Part shown: positions 49,401-60,000 of the stretch, in pieces
Layout of the letters: each line of letters starts with the position of its first letter
Position numbering within the stretch: position 1 is the first letter of the stretch
NCBI RefSeq assembly: GCF_910592395.1
Contig: NC_088318.1
Span: forward strand, 15,192,349 to 15,252,348
DNA length: 60,000 nt
Reading direction: 5' to 3'
Origin: Lineus longissimus
Lineage: Eukaryota; Nemertea; Pilidiophora; Heteronemertea; Lineidae
Position numbers and translations under genes: made by a program
The notes under the pieces: generated by a model
The model's input: only the letters and a program-made list of their open reading frames with translations
What the model was told of the DNA's origin: nothing
The model's database searches: none

Positions 49401-52400
49401 ATTATACACCTAAACCGCCGCAGTATACCCAAAAGCAACTCGGTGAGACTAGGAGCTAATTACTTTGAACACGATTCCATTAGTTCCACAAAGCAGACAG
49501 TGCTGTTAAAATGGAATTTCAACACCCTGCAGTGTGACAGCGCCAGATGAGCAAAGATTGAAAATCCAGTGTCTTTCAAATCCTATCAAGTTTGGGCATT
49601 ATGAAACCAATATAGTTAGAGATTCTATTGAAGGAGGGCAAGGGAGAACCTGGACCTAACATTTGTATTATTTGTGCATTTTGCTAATAGACATTGTTTT
49701 AAACAACTCTTGATGATAGAGTTTTGGGAGGGAGTTGAAATGTCCACTTAGCCATAGGAAAACGGCAACTAAAAGGAATTTCACTTTGAACAGAAATGTG
49801 TATTTAAATATTTAAACATTTACACCATAGATCCTTACAATCGATTTCGACCTTCATCAGTCCTCATCAGGTGGTAAAATGATTACTGGAAAGAACATAC
49901 TACATACAAAAACAGCAACAGATTTAATGATCTGCAGAGGTTGAAGCACACAACCAGGATAAGACGATTGTAATGCCTGCCAAACTCTCATACTTCCTAC
50001 CTTAAAACTTCGAGCCCCTCCACAATTGACATCATCACCATAGCATATCAGTTAATTATGACATCATTCAAGTGACACCTCAGGTTACAGTAAGTCAGTG
50101 CGCAAGATTGATCACATTCTGTCACATTGTGATAATGAAACAACAATCAAAAGGGTTAGTAATAACCAGTGAAAACCACAGCGCTCTGACGCAATGTGGC
50201 AAATGGTAGATCTTTCCTCAAACACAGCAATCGGGAGGAAAATATCCAATCCTTTTGTTACAAAGAAGTGTCAAGTCATATTTCAAATTTGATATTTTAT
50301 TCTGAGTGTACAAAGGATATAACTGTTCACACGTGCTCCTACATTTTATACAACTGCCAACTCGATAACTTACCTTTCTGTTAACAAAGTTTCTAACCAC
50401 ATAATATGGAATTGACAGACTTGCCAGCAGGATTATTATATATTCCCTCATTTACAGATGGATTGAATACTTGCAAATAACTAGGTTTCGTATCTGTTAC
50501 ACTGGTGTAAGTTACAGGCTCCAATCATCAGAGCCCAACTGTCAACTTTTGAGTGATTAGCCTGCTTACTGTTAGAGGAATCAGTAGGATAGATGGAGGG
50601 TGCTGGATCGGTACAAGAAAATGATGATGGATTACCAGCACCCTGCAGCGTTACCGCTTCCTCGTCACCATCGTGGATGTAGTTTTGTCAAAAGGCGTAA
50701 ACACACCTGACAATTAAGTACTCAAACATTTTGCTTCAGGGCAGATTAGATGCAATGGTGTCTAAGGCATGTCTTCACAACCTTTGTCTTTGATGAGCAA
50801 TTACACAAATACAAAGGTTAATTTCAATATAGATATTCAGTTATTGTTCATTTTGTAAGAATCTTGAAGAGACAGATATCAGGACTTGGTTGGCCTTTTG
50901 CCGAAGCTGTTGTACCATTTTCCAAGATCTGTCAAGCCAGGAAAAGTCAGTTGGGATAACAGGCAACTGACAACTAGTTAAATTATAGCAGCAGATGTAA
51001 TTTGTATTTGGCAAAGGTGTGGGATGAATGTTAGCAGCATGTAATAGAAAAATAGTTTATGTTATTATATCATGTATATCTTAAAGGGCCAATGTATGAA
51101 GTATTTGAAGAGTGTCACCTCGAGGCATGGGTACCACACAAAACATGTCGAACTATTTGTCATTCAGTTTCATAAAATGAGCCAATAGACCTACCACATT
51201 TTTATGCCAACAGTCCTTAACTAATTTCATCGTCACAAAGGGTGCTGCATTTTTATGCCCCTTATGAGGGCCAGAAGGGTCATGGGTACCTAGCCTTAAG
51301 CCTTTGTTGGGTTTCATTTGATGGATTTGATACCCTACAGTTGACCTTGACTTCATAATGTTCATTAATAAATCTGTCATAAATGTGAAGAAATGAACGA
51401 TTTTGATGAATGCTGCTTTAGTGCCCGACATCTGGCCAGGTTTGCTTGGTTGGACGTGGCTTTATCCCCCAACGTTAAATAGCACTTCCCAGTGTTATGA
51501 TATGGTGATTGCGCTCTTTACCTCTTATTGAATAAGGTCAGGATTTGGGTGAGAAAGAGGAAAAAACACAGATCCCTATCTAATGAATAGCCTAACCATT
51601 TGACATTATTCAAAATTGTATGGTTTCGAACAGTCTGAATCAGACCATTAGCCGATATCATGTTTGGTGTAGAAAATTCTGTAGTATTCGCAAGGTAACA
51701 TTTCATCGAGAATTAATAAAGACAGTCTTAATAAATTCTTGATTTCATTTATAGTGCTGGTTAGATTTGTGTGAGGACAGGACGGCTAGTAGGTTACCCA
51801 CTGGAGCGTTGGTGAAGAAGCACCATTGTCGATGGTGCAGAACTATAACAACATGAAGAAGGGGTAACAGCAATAGCGGGAATAGCTATGTCCACATTCA
51901 TTGCAGGAGGTGACGCGGCGTAATATGCAGATGTGAAAACAGGTGTATTGACTGGTATCACCTCCTCCAGCAATTCTTACCCGCAGCAAAGTGTCGCCAT
52001 AATGATGTCACGACATCAGGAAATTTGTTGATATGGACGTTAAATTTCCCGAGATAGTGTTCACCCCGGGGTAGTTTAGATAACTTCGACGAGAGATCAC
52101 AGGCATTGGTATAATATTGATGATGGACCGGTAGTGTTGTGGAAAAGCTGAATTTCTTGACAATACAAGTGTCGTGGAGTTGATTGTAAATCCACCAAGG
52201 TGTTGAGCAAATTTTGCATATTACCCAGTCACGCTGTTCTGCATTTTGAAGGTACATGTATAACTGGAGATCTAGGTTTGATAATGTTTTCGACTTGTGT
52301 TACTCAGGTTAGTAAGATTTTGGGTTATGATGGGCAAAGACACCCTCACATGAAGTTTTACCTTTTTTGACTCAATGGTGAGCAAATGTGCCATCATGTT

Positions 52401-55400
52401 GACAAACGACAGACGACAGATGAAGACGGACAAGACGTGATGATATAAGAATGTTAGCTAAACCAGTGAATTTTGAGATGAATTGTCTGTTCTTAAGAAT
52501 AAAAATCTTCTACTTACCCCCTATATATGATGAAAACAGCACATGAAAAAGAGACAAAAAGGCATTTATTTAGTATAAAAATTGAAATATAGCATTGGTT
52601 TGTACATGTAAACACTGCATAGGTTGAGAGGTGTTTGATCTGCTCAGATTGGGGGAGGGGGTCTAAAGCTGGTAGACCTACACATTTCGTCTGGTGCACT
52701 TATCGCTCGAGCAAAACCTCTTGGTTTAACCATAATGAGGTGAAAAAGACTCGAAAAATGTCAACATGCAATGGGAAAGGATAGTTTTAACAAAGGTGTG
52801 TTTTTAAAACTAAATAATATCCAGAGACGCTCCTCATTTGTATAAGTATTATCAGGAAGAAACAAGTTTTTCTTGGTGATCTTGGTACTTCTGAGATCTT
52901 GCACACTTGTGCAATAATGAATGACTTCAGAAATCAATCAACCACAGAATATGAAAAACATGACAGAAATTATTAATTTCGGGACAGAATGAAAGCGCTG
53001 ATGAAAGTTAGGGCAGTGATGTCAATGTCCATTGTTGGCTTCTTTTGAAGCTGTTTTGCCTTATCATGACAAGGATTTGTTAGCTGTTTTGCCATATCAT
53101 GAAAAATACCATGGGGGCATGCCCAAGAGACACGAAGAAGGCACAGACACAGATTAAACAGAGGCATTCAGAGTTTTCATTCAAAAGATAAGTTCCAGTT
53201 AGGAGACCATGCGTGAAAAGAGGGTGTGCCAGATCAATCAGGTGTGAACATGCCAGAGTTATGGCCAAAGTAATGTGACTTTACGACTTCAGTATATTAC
53301 TTGTTAAATTAACTGTAACCTTACAACATGTTCAGCATGATAGATAGCAGCCAAATCTTTTCTCCGGCTCGAATGACAAGATCATAACACCGCCTCAAAG
53401 ATTTATGAGGACATATACGATTTTAGAGTCGAATAAGACCCCATGTTTTCATTCTACTATTCATAGACCTCACGAATTTCTTAAGCCTGACTTGTCATTC
53501 ATTCACAATTACACATGAAATATGATATCATGGACACTGAACAGCCACAGGTGGACATGAATGGTTATTATAACGGCCTTGAGAACTCATGTAAAATTCT
53601 AAGTCATTCTTATTACAACTTCATCCATCAAACCTACTTGTTCTGGTCACGAATATTTTTCGAAATCACAATGAATTTGGATATCTTTAGATTAATATTC
53701 TGGAGTGAAAGTCAAATACATGTTCCATCTTGACCCCTGCGCTCTCCTGCCTGGCTGAGATCCAAAAACTTTTAAATCAGCATTCAAAGATTTTGAAAGT
53801 AGTGTGTAACATGAACCATATGCAGATTTTCAGTACCAGTAAAATGAATATATCTGCCAACAAATAAACAGGGCTAAACTATCAGATAGGGACAGTTGCC
53901 CTATTCATTACAATGAATGGGTCAGGCCAAGAATTGTACTTTAGACTTTTGACTAGCAAAATGTAATGTACTTTAAGTATCAACCTTGCCTACTTTACAA
54001 ATATGGCAGCCCACTGACGTGACTCGTGAGTTCACCAGGCTGTTCAGTAGTCTCAAATATTTTTTATAAAAGCAGTATGTTCTTGACAAAACTTCCCGCA
54101 CAACAAGGAAAGAAACAACTTAAATCATATGGCCTAAAATATCAATCAGCTCCATTTGATTTGATCTTAGCATTAAATTAATTAGGCACTTTCATTCGCA
54201 CAATGTCACAATAGCCAACCTAAGTAATCCTGGCTGCTCCATTATAGTCGTGAGCACTCCAATAATGATGCATCATCAATTCAGACTGGGAACAGAACTT
54301 GCGGCCAGTATTGGTTATCGCAAATCAAATGTGTAAGGTACCAGACTGAGCAATACACATGGCCTATCATTTTGATGTGCGGGGTACCTGGCTGAGCAGT
54401 GCATATTGCCTGTCATTTTGACATGTGAAGAGGTACCAGGCTGAGCAGTGCATATTGCCTGTCATTTTGACATGTAAAGAGGTACCAGGCTGAGCAGTGC
54501 ATATTGCCTGTCATTTTGACATGTGATGAGGTACCAGGCTGAGCAGTGCATATTGCCTGTCATTTTGACATGTAAAGAGGTACCAGGCTGAGCAGTACAT
54601 ATTGCCTGTCATTTTGACATGTGATGAGGTACCAGGCTGAGCAGTGCATATTGCCTGTCATTTTGACATGTGAAGAGGAACCAAGCTGAGCAGTGCATAT
54701 TGCCTGTCATTTTGACATGTGAAGAGGAACCATGCAAGCTGAGCAGTGCATATTGCCTGTCATTTTGACATGTGAAGAGGTACCAGGCTGAGCAGTGCAT
54801 ATTGCCTGTCATTTTGACATGTGAAGAGGAACCAAGCTGAGCAGTGCATATTGCCTGTCATTTTGACATGTGAAGAGGAACCAAGCTGAGCAGTGCATAT
54901 TGCCTGTCATTTTGACATGTGAAGAGGTACCAGGCTGAGCAGTGCATATTGCCTGTCATTTTGGCATGTAAAGGGTACCAGGCTGAGCAGAAATTTATCT
55001 ATTCCTTTCTTGATTGAAAAACCACATTAAAAGCGTAACATACTATTTACCAGGGTTAATAAAAACCTTCATAACATCTTCCTAATCTAAGTGCCGGTCA
55101 TTTGCAGTTTGACAATTACCAATAATCGTCATCTCTTAATGGGAAAAGATAAGCATGTCTTTCGTTCTTTACTCTAACTGTATCAAGGATGCAAAAAGAT
55201 GCATTGGATGTAAAGGTCAGCAGGGTTAAAGAAATATTCAAAACGTTAATGAAATAAGGACAATCTTTGATTGTGCACCAAATGTACCCACAGCTGATAA
55301 TAAAAGTGGAGGTTCGCCTTTGTATGTTTTAACTAATGATCATAATGATAAACTAACTCCTTTTGTTAAAAGTCATTACATTATGGCATTAATGGGTATG

Positions 55401-58400
55401 TGTTTGTTGGAGATATTCAGTCCCGAGATTATTCCCAAATGATATCCATTGCTTTTGTAGATACAGCGCATTCAAGCAACTTGTCCAAAACATCGTGCAA
55501 TGAATCGAATGACATCACTTTGCCTTTAACACCTACTTTTGTAGTGTTATCAGTAATGTTTACAAGTCATTAAGATTGGTGAGAGACCGGTGATGAAATG
55601 CTGGAATGATTCACAGATCTGTGAGCGACAAACCCTTTATTGCTCACTGGAAGTCGCTATCGCAGTAATAACACAGAAACACCATCATTTCTTTGCTTTC
55701 TAACATAATAACCAAGAACCCCACAAATAAGGATAGGTTGCTACATTGAGTGGAGGCAGGTTGTTTATAATGTAGGTTTGGTAGCAGCAACCCTAATGGA
55801 AGAACATGAAGCATTTCATGCCTCTGCAAGCCTCTTCACACAGACAGCAGTGAAGTTACATGACTACATGTACATGAAATGTTGTCGCTTAAAATTATAC
55901 TGGATAGTGATATAAAGTAGGACTTCTTATCCTTAGAAACTGAACTGAAGTGATAATCACTCTATTTCAATTTGGTTGCAAAGCACAAAATGCTCATCTG
56001 GAGTTAGAGACAAACTCTAATGCTCAACTGAGTGTTATTTCCTTGAGTAAATTTCAATTACGATAGCAGTTCTAGGCTTGTTAATGCCAATGCTAATGTA
56101 CTGCTAACTCTGATTGAACTACCGGGGCCTGGTCACAAAAGTGTCGGTAAACAGAGGTTCCGATCCCGGAGCTAGAAATGCCGGAGTCTCGATAAGCACT
56201 CCACACTCTCCCATCATCTCGTTTATCTCGTGTTTGCTTCGACAAGCAAGCATAATAGACATCGTTTCGTCGCTTATCACAGCCTTCTGCCTCCCATTCT
56301 CAAGAGGATAGTGTCATTTTCTAATATCTCAATTTGCGATGCCGAAAATAATTAAGAAACATGACGTGTAGTGTTTTCCAACTGTCACTGGGAGGATAGA
56401 CCATACAGGGAGGTGTTATTCTCAGCTGGTTCACATGTCATTCAATTACTCAGTGTAAAATGTCATCACTACACTCATCTCATTCACTGTAAATGGTAAA
56501 ATTTTCAGAAGCGTTCGATATTTGAGGATTTTGCTGATAACCTTGCTGTGTTTGGAGAGACAACCAATACTTCCAGCTTGGTATCAATTCCTAAAATCAC
56601 TCCGAATTCAGTGATAGACTTATATGTTATAAATAGCCCTAAAGTAAATGACAACAAAATCATGACCAACCGATGAAAGTCCTATGCAAGAGCTATTGGA
56701 CTGGTAGGTTTCCTCAAAATGTCAAAGGTTCTCCCTTATCACACTTTAAGCTTTCATCAGTAACCCCGAGGCCCACAGATCAATGCATTAACCGACCACA
56801 CTCGGTCATTATGAGACAGTCCATCTGATAGTGGCGTAACATGGTGTTCTCACCAAAATGGACATATGTACGTTTATTGCCTCCTTTGACTCGCAACAAG
56901 AGATAGGCAATGATTTATAATGTTGGTCAATACCAGAATAATGATGAGGGGACTGGTAGTAAGAGGAATTTAAGTACAAGTGAGATACTTATTGTGGTGT
57001 AGCTCAACAATCGACACAGAAACTGCTGAGGCCATTTTGCTAACCTTGTACTTGTATTTTACACCCCAATGCCTATTTGTGTCCCCCCTATGATTGCTTC
57101 AGAGCAGTTCGGTTGGTCAGAACTTCTGTCACATTGGACATATGTCAATTCCATATTTCCATTCAGTCACCGATAAATACCGTATAATTTTCCTATCCAT
57201 GGCAAATATAAATGCCAAGCCAGGATTGGATGGAGAAAATCACCGTTCCTCTTGTCCAATACATCACGGCGAATTATAGGGTGGGCTAAATAATGCCATT
57301 GTAATAGCAAGTTGTCAGTGATTGTGAGAGATTGCCTTTGTAATGTCGGACAAATTAAGAAAGTGCACTCGTGGATTAATCACAGGTTAACGCAAGCTTT
57401 ATGCATACATCATGAATATCATATCATGGACAGGTTCAAGTCCATGAGACACATTCAATTTTCTAAATTTGTTTGTGAGAGCTTGTCTTTGGGAACGGTT
57501 TGGTTAAGATGAATAGGTTGATGAACAAAGTGTCATTGTGACTTTAAGAGGACAAGTGAATGGTATTAATTAGATAGCTTTTAAGTGCATTGAAAAAGAT
57601 TAGCTGCATACTTGAATATTGTTTTTAATTTATTGCCCGCTAATTCACTGAAACTTGGTATACATTATTTGTATAACTGTCTACAAAAAGGCATTGTTGA
57701 AATTTATACTCAATACATATTTACATAACTAGACAATTTCAAATTCAATTTTCAAATTTCTGAACAAATGGAGCAGACCTTTAGGGGGTGATTACTGAAT
57801 CTATCCCACTCTTAGTGAGCAGCAAGCAAGAACATCATGATCCAGTCGTTCACGATAACAGACCTGCCCCAGGCCACACAAAGATAAGTCAACCGTTCCG
57901 CCAGTAGTGCCACACCGACACTTTTAATTTTCCAGTGTTTGATCAAGAATGACAAGAGGCAAATACAAAGATAAAGAGACGTTCATTTACTTACATGCTG
58001 TACAAGTGTCCATGGAATTAGTGATATCATCAGAGGAAGCAGGCGAGAAATGAAAAGAAAAGATCACATGTTAGTGGAAGCAAAATAAGGCTAAGGCAAT
58101 AAAATGAATGTTTTTGACAAACTATTTCGCGGGCTTTTGAGGCATTTTCAAGGGGGCTGCTTTCACTCGTCATACATAAATAATCCTCAATTTGTTCAAG
58201 CGGGCTCTACTTTTTAAATTCTTGCATGCAACCTTCAATATGTTCAAAGGAACTTTTTTCACATCTGCATTAAGACCATCAATTCAAGGAAAACTTTTTT
58301 CACAGCACACACACGTAGATTATGACAAGCCTAGCGTTGCAGTCTTTACTAGAAACATACACCACAATTTTTTGGCCTGAAGGGTTACAGAAGCCTGGAG

Positions 58401-59563
58401 ATAATGGCTATCTAAACAAACCAGAAAGAGGGGAAATGTCAATTCTTACAGCTGATCAGCCTAAACAGAGGCAAAACCAATACACCCCTTTGGCTAACAT
58501 GGAACAAGACTCCCTGGTTTGGATTTTTTGCACAAAATATTATACTTTAGAGATGAAGACATGATTTCATCATATTTCTGAAACTTTGCTGGTTCCTTCA
58601 AGAAGATGATGTTTGCCAGTACTAGTCCTGTCATCATCTTAGTGATTCAGAAATGTGACATGTAGATACTAATCAACCAGTATCATGTTCTTCATAATGT
58701 TCAAGATTTTCTATCAGACTGATGTGCGCTGTGTCAGAAGTCAAACGGGTAAACACTGTCAACATCAAGCAAGAGCAGGAAATTTAGTCAAGATATTTAT
58801 CGTGCAAATTTGGGGCATCATGGTGTCTTTGCAATATCATGTTTGCTCATGTTTGCTTTGACAAGAGTTACATGGCAGCGATCAGTAACGCTATGATGAA
58901 CACATCCGCCGCGATGGCTGTGCCGGTTCTTGCCATTTTGTCTTCATCAAAACGTCGACACTAATGAAAACATCACCTAACAATGGCGGCTTTCAAACGG
59001 TGGCACCTTAACGAAACTTAATCTGGTTTTACGGCCGCTCTGCATATATTTATCGCCGGGGAGCATTTGTTGGGAAAATGAGATCTGATTCTCTGTCAGA
59101 TTGTTATGGTGTTTCGATTGGCCAACGAACTCAGGACAATACACGCCAAGATGCGGCAAATCTCTGCACATCATCATTGTAGCCTTGTCAGATCAGAATC
59201 AATTAGGGAGTAGCACACTATTCAACATTTTTGTCCGTTATTCATGACAGTGTTTGCCAATTCATATAAGCGATTTCATAAAGTGCTATTTTCAACCCAA
59301 ATTGACTTTGTAATTCAATCCATTGTTCATAATGTTGAAGTCAATTTGATTATTTCAAAGTATCATTCTTATGAAAATGTGTTCTGGCGTTTGGGCAAAA
59401 GATCAAAGCTGAAGTTTGGATGAGAAGAGAGGTACAAAGCCTTGGCATATGAAGTTAGTCAAAAAATACTCACCGATCGAGGATCAACAGGAACACCATG
59501 CTTGCCGGCTAACAGCTTTACCACATCTTTCTGACCATGTTTACATGCCCAATGAAGAGGGGT
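40006..59563 (-). CDS. Sowah: Sowah ankyrin-repeat protein, 3' part (5' exons right of window)
   Basis: Two exons on -, 59474-59563 and 40006-40458, join in phase 0 across a 19,015-bp intron. The first reads TPLHWACKHGQKDVVKLLAG and ends VDPRS; the second starts GYTPLHMAALHGHEELIELL, continues NIRDYSGKKPKHYL, then a Ser-rich tail with KRANSFSS, 150 residues in all before TAG. The tandem TPLHWA-KHG / GYTPLH-AALHGHEE / RDYSGKKP pattern is diagnostic of the SOWAH (formerly ANKRD56/57) family, whose molecular function is poorly known. Sowah is the long-standing neighbour of Irx in bilaterians, which supports the call. The start codon and N-terminal part are outside the window. Confidence 0.9.
44275..44395 (-). 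repeat. tRNA-derived SINE-like element
   Basis: On -, a tRNA-like head GGGGCTGCGATAGTGCTG is followed by a B box GGTTCGACTATT at tRNA-like distance. Different from the element near the GPCR genes. Confidence 0.5.
54338..54991. repeat. 49-bp minisatellite, about 13 copies
   Basis: Head-to-tail repeats with the core GCATATTGCCTGTCATTTTG. Core starts at 54401, 54450, 54499, 54548, 54597, 54646, 54695, 54748, 54797, 54846, 54895 and 54944 are 49 apart, except for one 53-base step caused by a four-base insertion. The first and last copies are degenerate. Variants carry GGTACC (KpnI) or GGAACC between cores. Confidence 0.95.
59474..59563 (-). CDS. Sowah: Sowah internal exon (first ankyrin repeat)
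   Basis: 30 codons, phase 0 on both ends. Acceptor CCTATCTTTCAG, donor TCG|GTGAGTATT. Ankyrin core TPLHWACKHG with the following helix DVVKLLAGKHG. Confidence 0.9.
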
Positions 59564-60000
59564 CTGAAAGATAGGATTGAAAACAAACATGTTTAATAAA
59601 GACAAAAATTACGCCATCTGAAAGTTCTCAAATTTTGAATGCAAATGAAGAGAATCTGAAAAACCTGGAACTTTTAAAATGCACCTTTGGGTCAACTGTC
59701 GAACAATATGCCGCCCAAACACCCACTGACACCGGATCATAAATGAATTACCCATGAAAAACCAATATATTCATACTTAGCATAAGCTTATGCATCCCTA
59801 ATACCGCCCTAACTGAACAAACCCTCCCTTATCCCAAAATGCTTAAATAGAAAGAATGGGCAATTACCATTAGAGACACAAGATCCTATTAAGAAGGACA
59901 ATATCAATTTGCAAATGCCATTTTGGTCACTTTAATAAAGGCCAAAGTAGCCATTCAAACTGAGATCGAAGACAGGGGCAAATAAAACTACTGATGTCAA
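59564..60000. other. Sowah upstream intron, nothing recognised
   Basis: Polypyrimidine-rich acceptor side (on -) of the exon at 59474-59563; no further exon before the window edge. Confidence 0.6.

Larger units (their letters stand above)
40459..59473 (-). other. Sowah: 19-kb Sowah intron, candidate host of Irx enhancers
   Basis: No convincing nested gene: frames are short and without recognised domains. It contains a tRNA-like SINE near 44.3 kb and a 49-bp minisatellite at 54.3-55.0 kb; the rest is unique AT-rich sequence. In other bilaterians Sowah introns carry Irx regulatory elements. Whether this one does cannot be seen from one sequence. Confidence 0.7.

Noticed and set aside
49845-49885. 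CTGATGA ... GAAA arrangement on - resembling a hammerhead ribozyme core
   Set aside because: Stem II would have only about three pairs and stem III is not convincing; kept only as a note under the repeat-family finding.
51153-51431. - strand frame of 92 codons in the Sowah intron
   Set aside because: No start context, splice sites or domain I can identify; could be a piece of a dispersed repeat.
57990-58050. Long AG-free pyrimidine-rich stretch on - ending TACAG, followed by GTAAGT
   Set aside because: Acceptor and donor signals are only three bases apart; no exon can be defined.

Overview
The window looks like nuclear DNA from an invertebrate bilaterian, probably marine. It is AT-rich, has short exons with GT-AG introns, and carries tRNA-derived SINE-like pieces, a MITE-like element, a minisatellite and long non-coding stretches. 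I cannot name the phylum. The Irx N-terminus ([13 protein letters not shown] followed by [10 protein letters not shown]) resembles protostome Iroquois proteins, so a lophotrochozoan is a reasonable but unproven guess.

Layout. (1) 1-4.4 kb: three tandem copies on + of one intron-poor class A GPCR gene. Copy 1 is cut by the window edge and ends at an early stop, copy 2 is complete, and copy 3 has lost its 5' end. Duplication boundaries fall in or near a tRNA-like SINE. (2) 4.4-11.9 kb: no convincing gene, except a weak GPCR-like remnant on - near 6.8-7.0 kb. (3) 11,889-23,729 (+): a complete eight-exon Iroquois homeobox gene (Irx). All intron phases fit and give a 537-residue protein with a TALE homeodomain, an acidic tract and an IRO box. 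(4) 24-28.5 kb: no gene recognised. (5) 28.9-32.2 kb (-): a small-exon gene I cannot name. Its last exon encodes a hydrophobic C-terminal segment, and two of its exons have phases that forbid using both together. Weaker candidate microexons continue to 38.6 kb. (6) 40,006 to beyond the right edge (-): the 3' part of a Sowah (sosondowah ankyrin repeat) gene. Two ankyrin exons are separated by an intron of about 19 kb that holds a 49-bp minisatellite and a SINE but no gene I can recognise.

Main interpretation. Irx next to Sowah is an ancient bilaterian gene pair, described as a genomic regulatory block in which Sowah introns host Irx enhancers. Here the two genes lie tail to tail with a small gene of unknown identity between them. 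The non-coding space (Irx intron 1, the flanks and the 19-kb Sowah intron) is the obvious place to look for Irx cis-regulatory elements. That functional reading is inference. The gene identities come from translated exons and splice sites.
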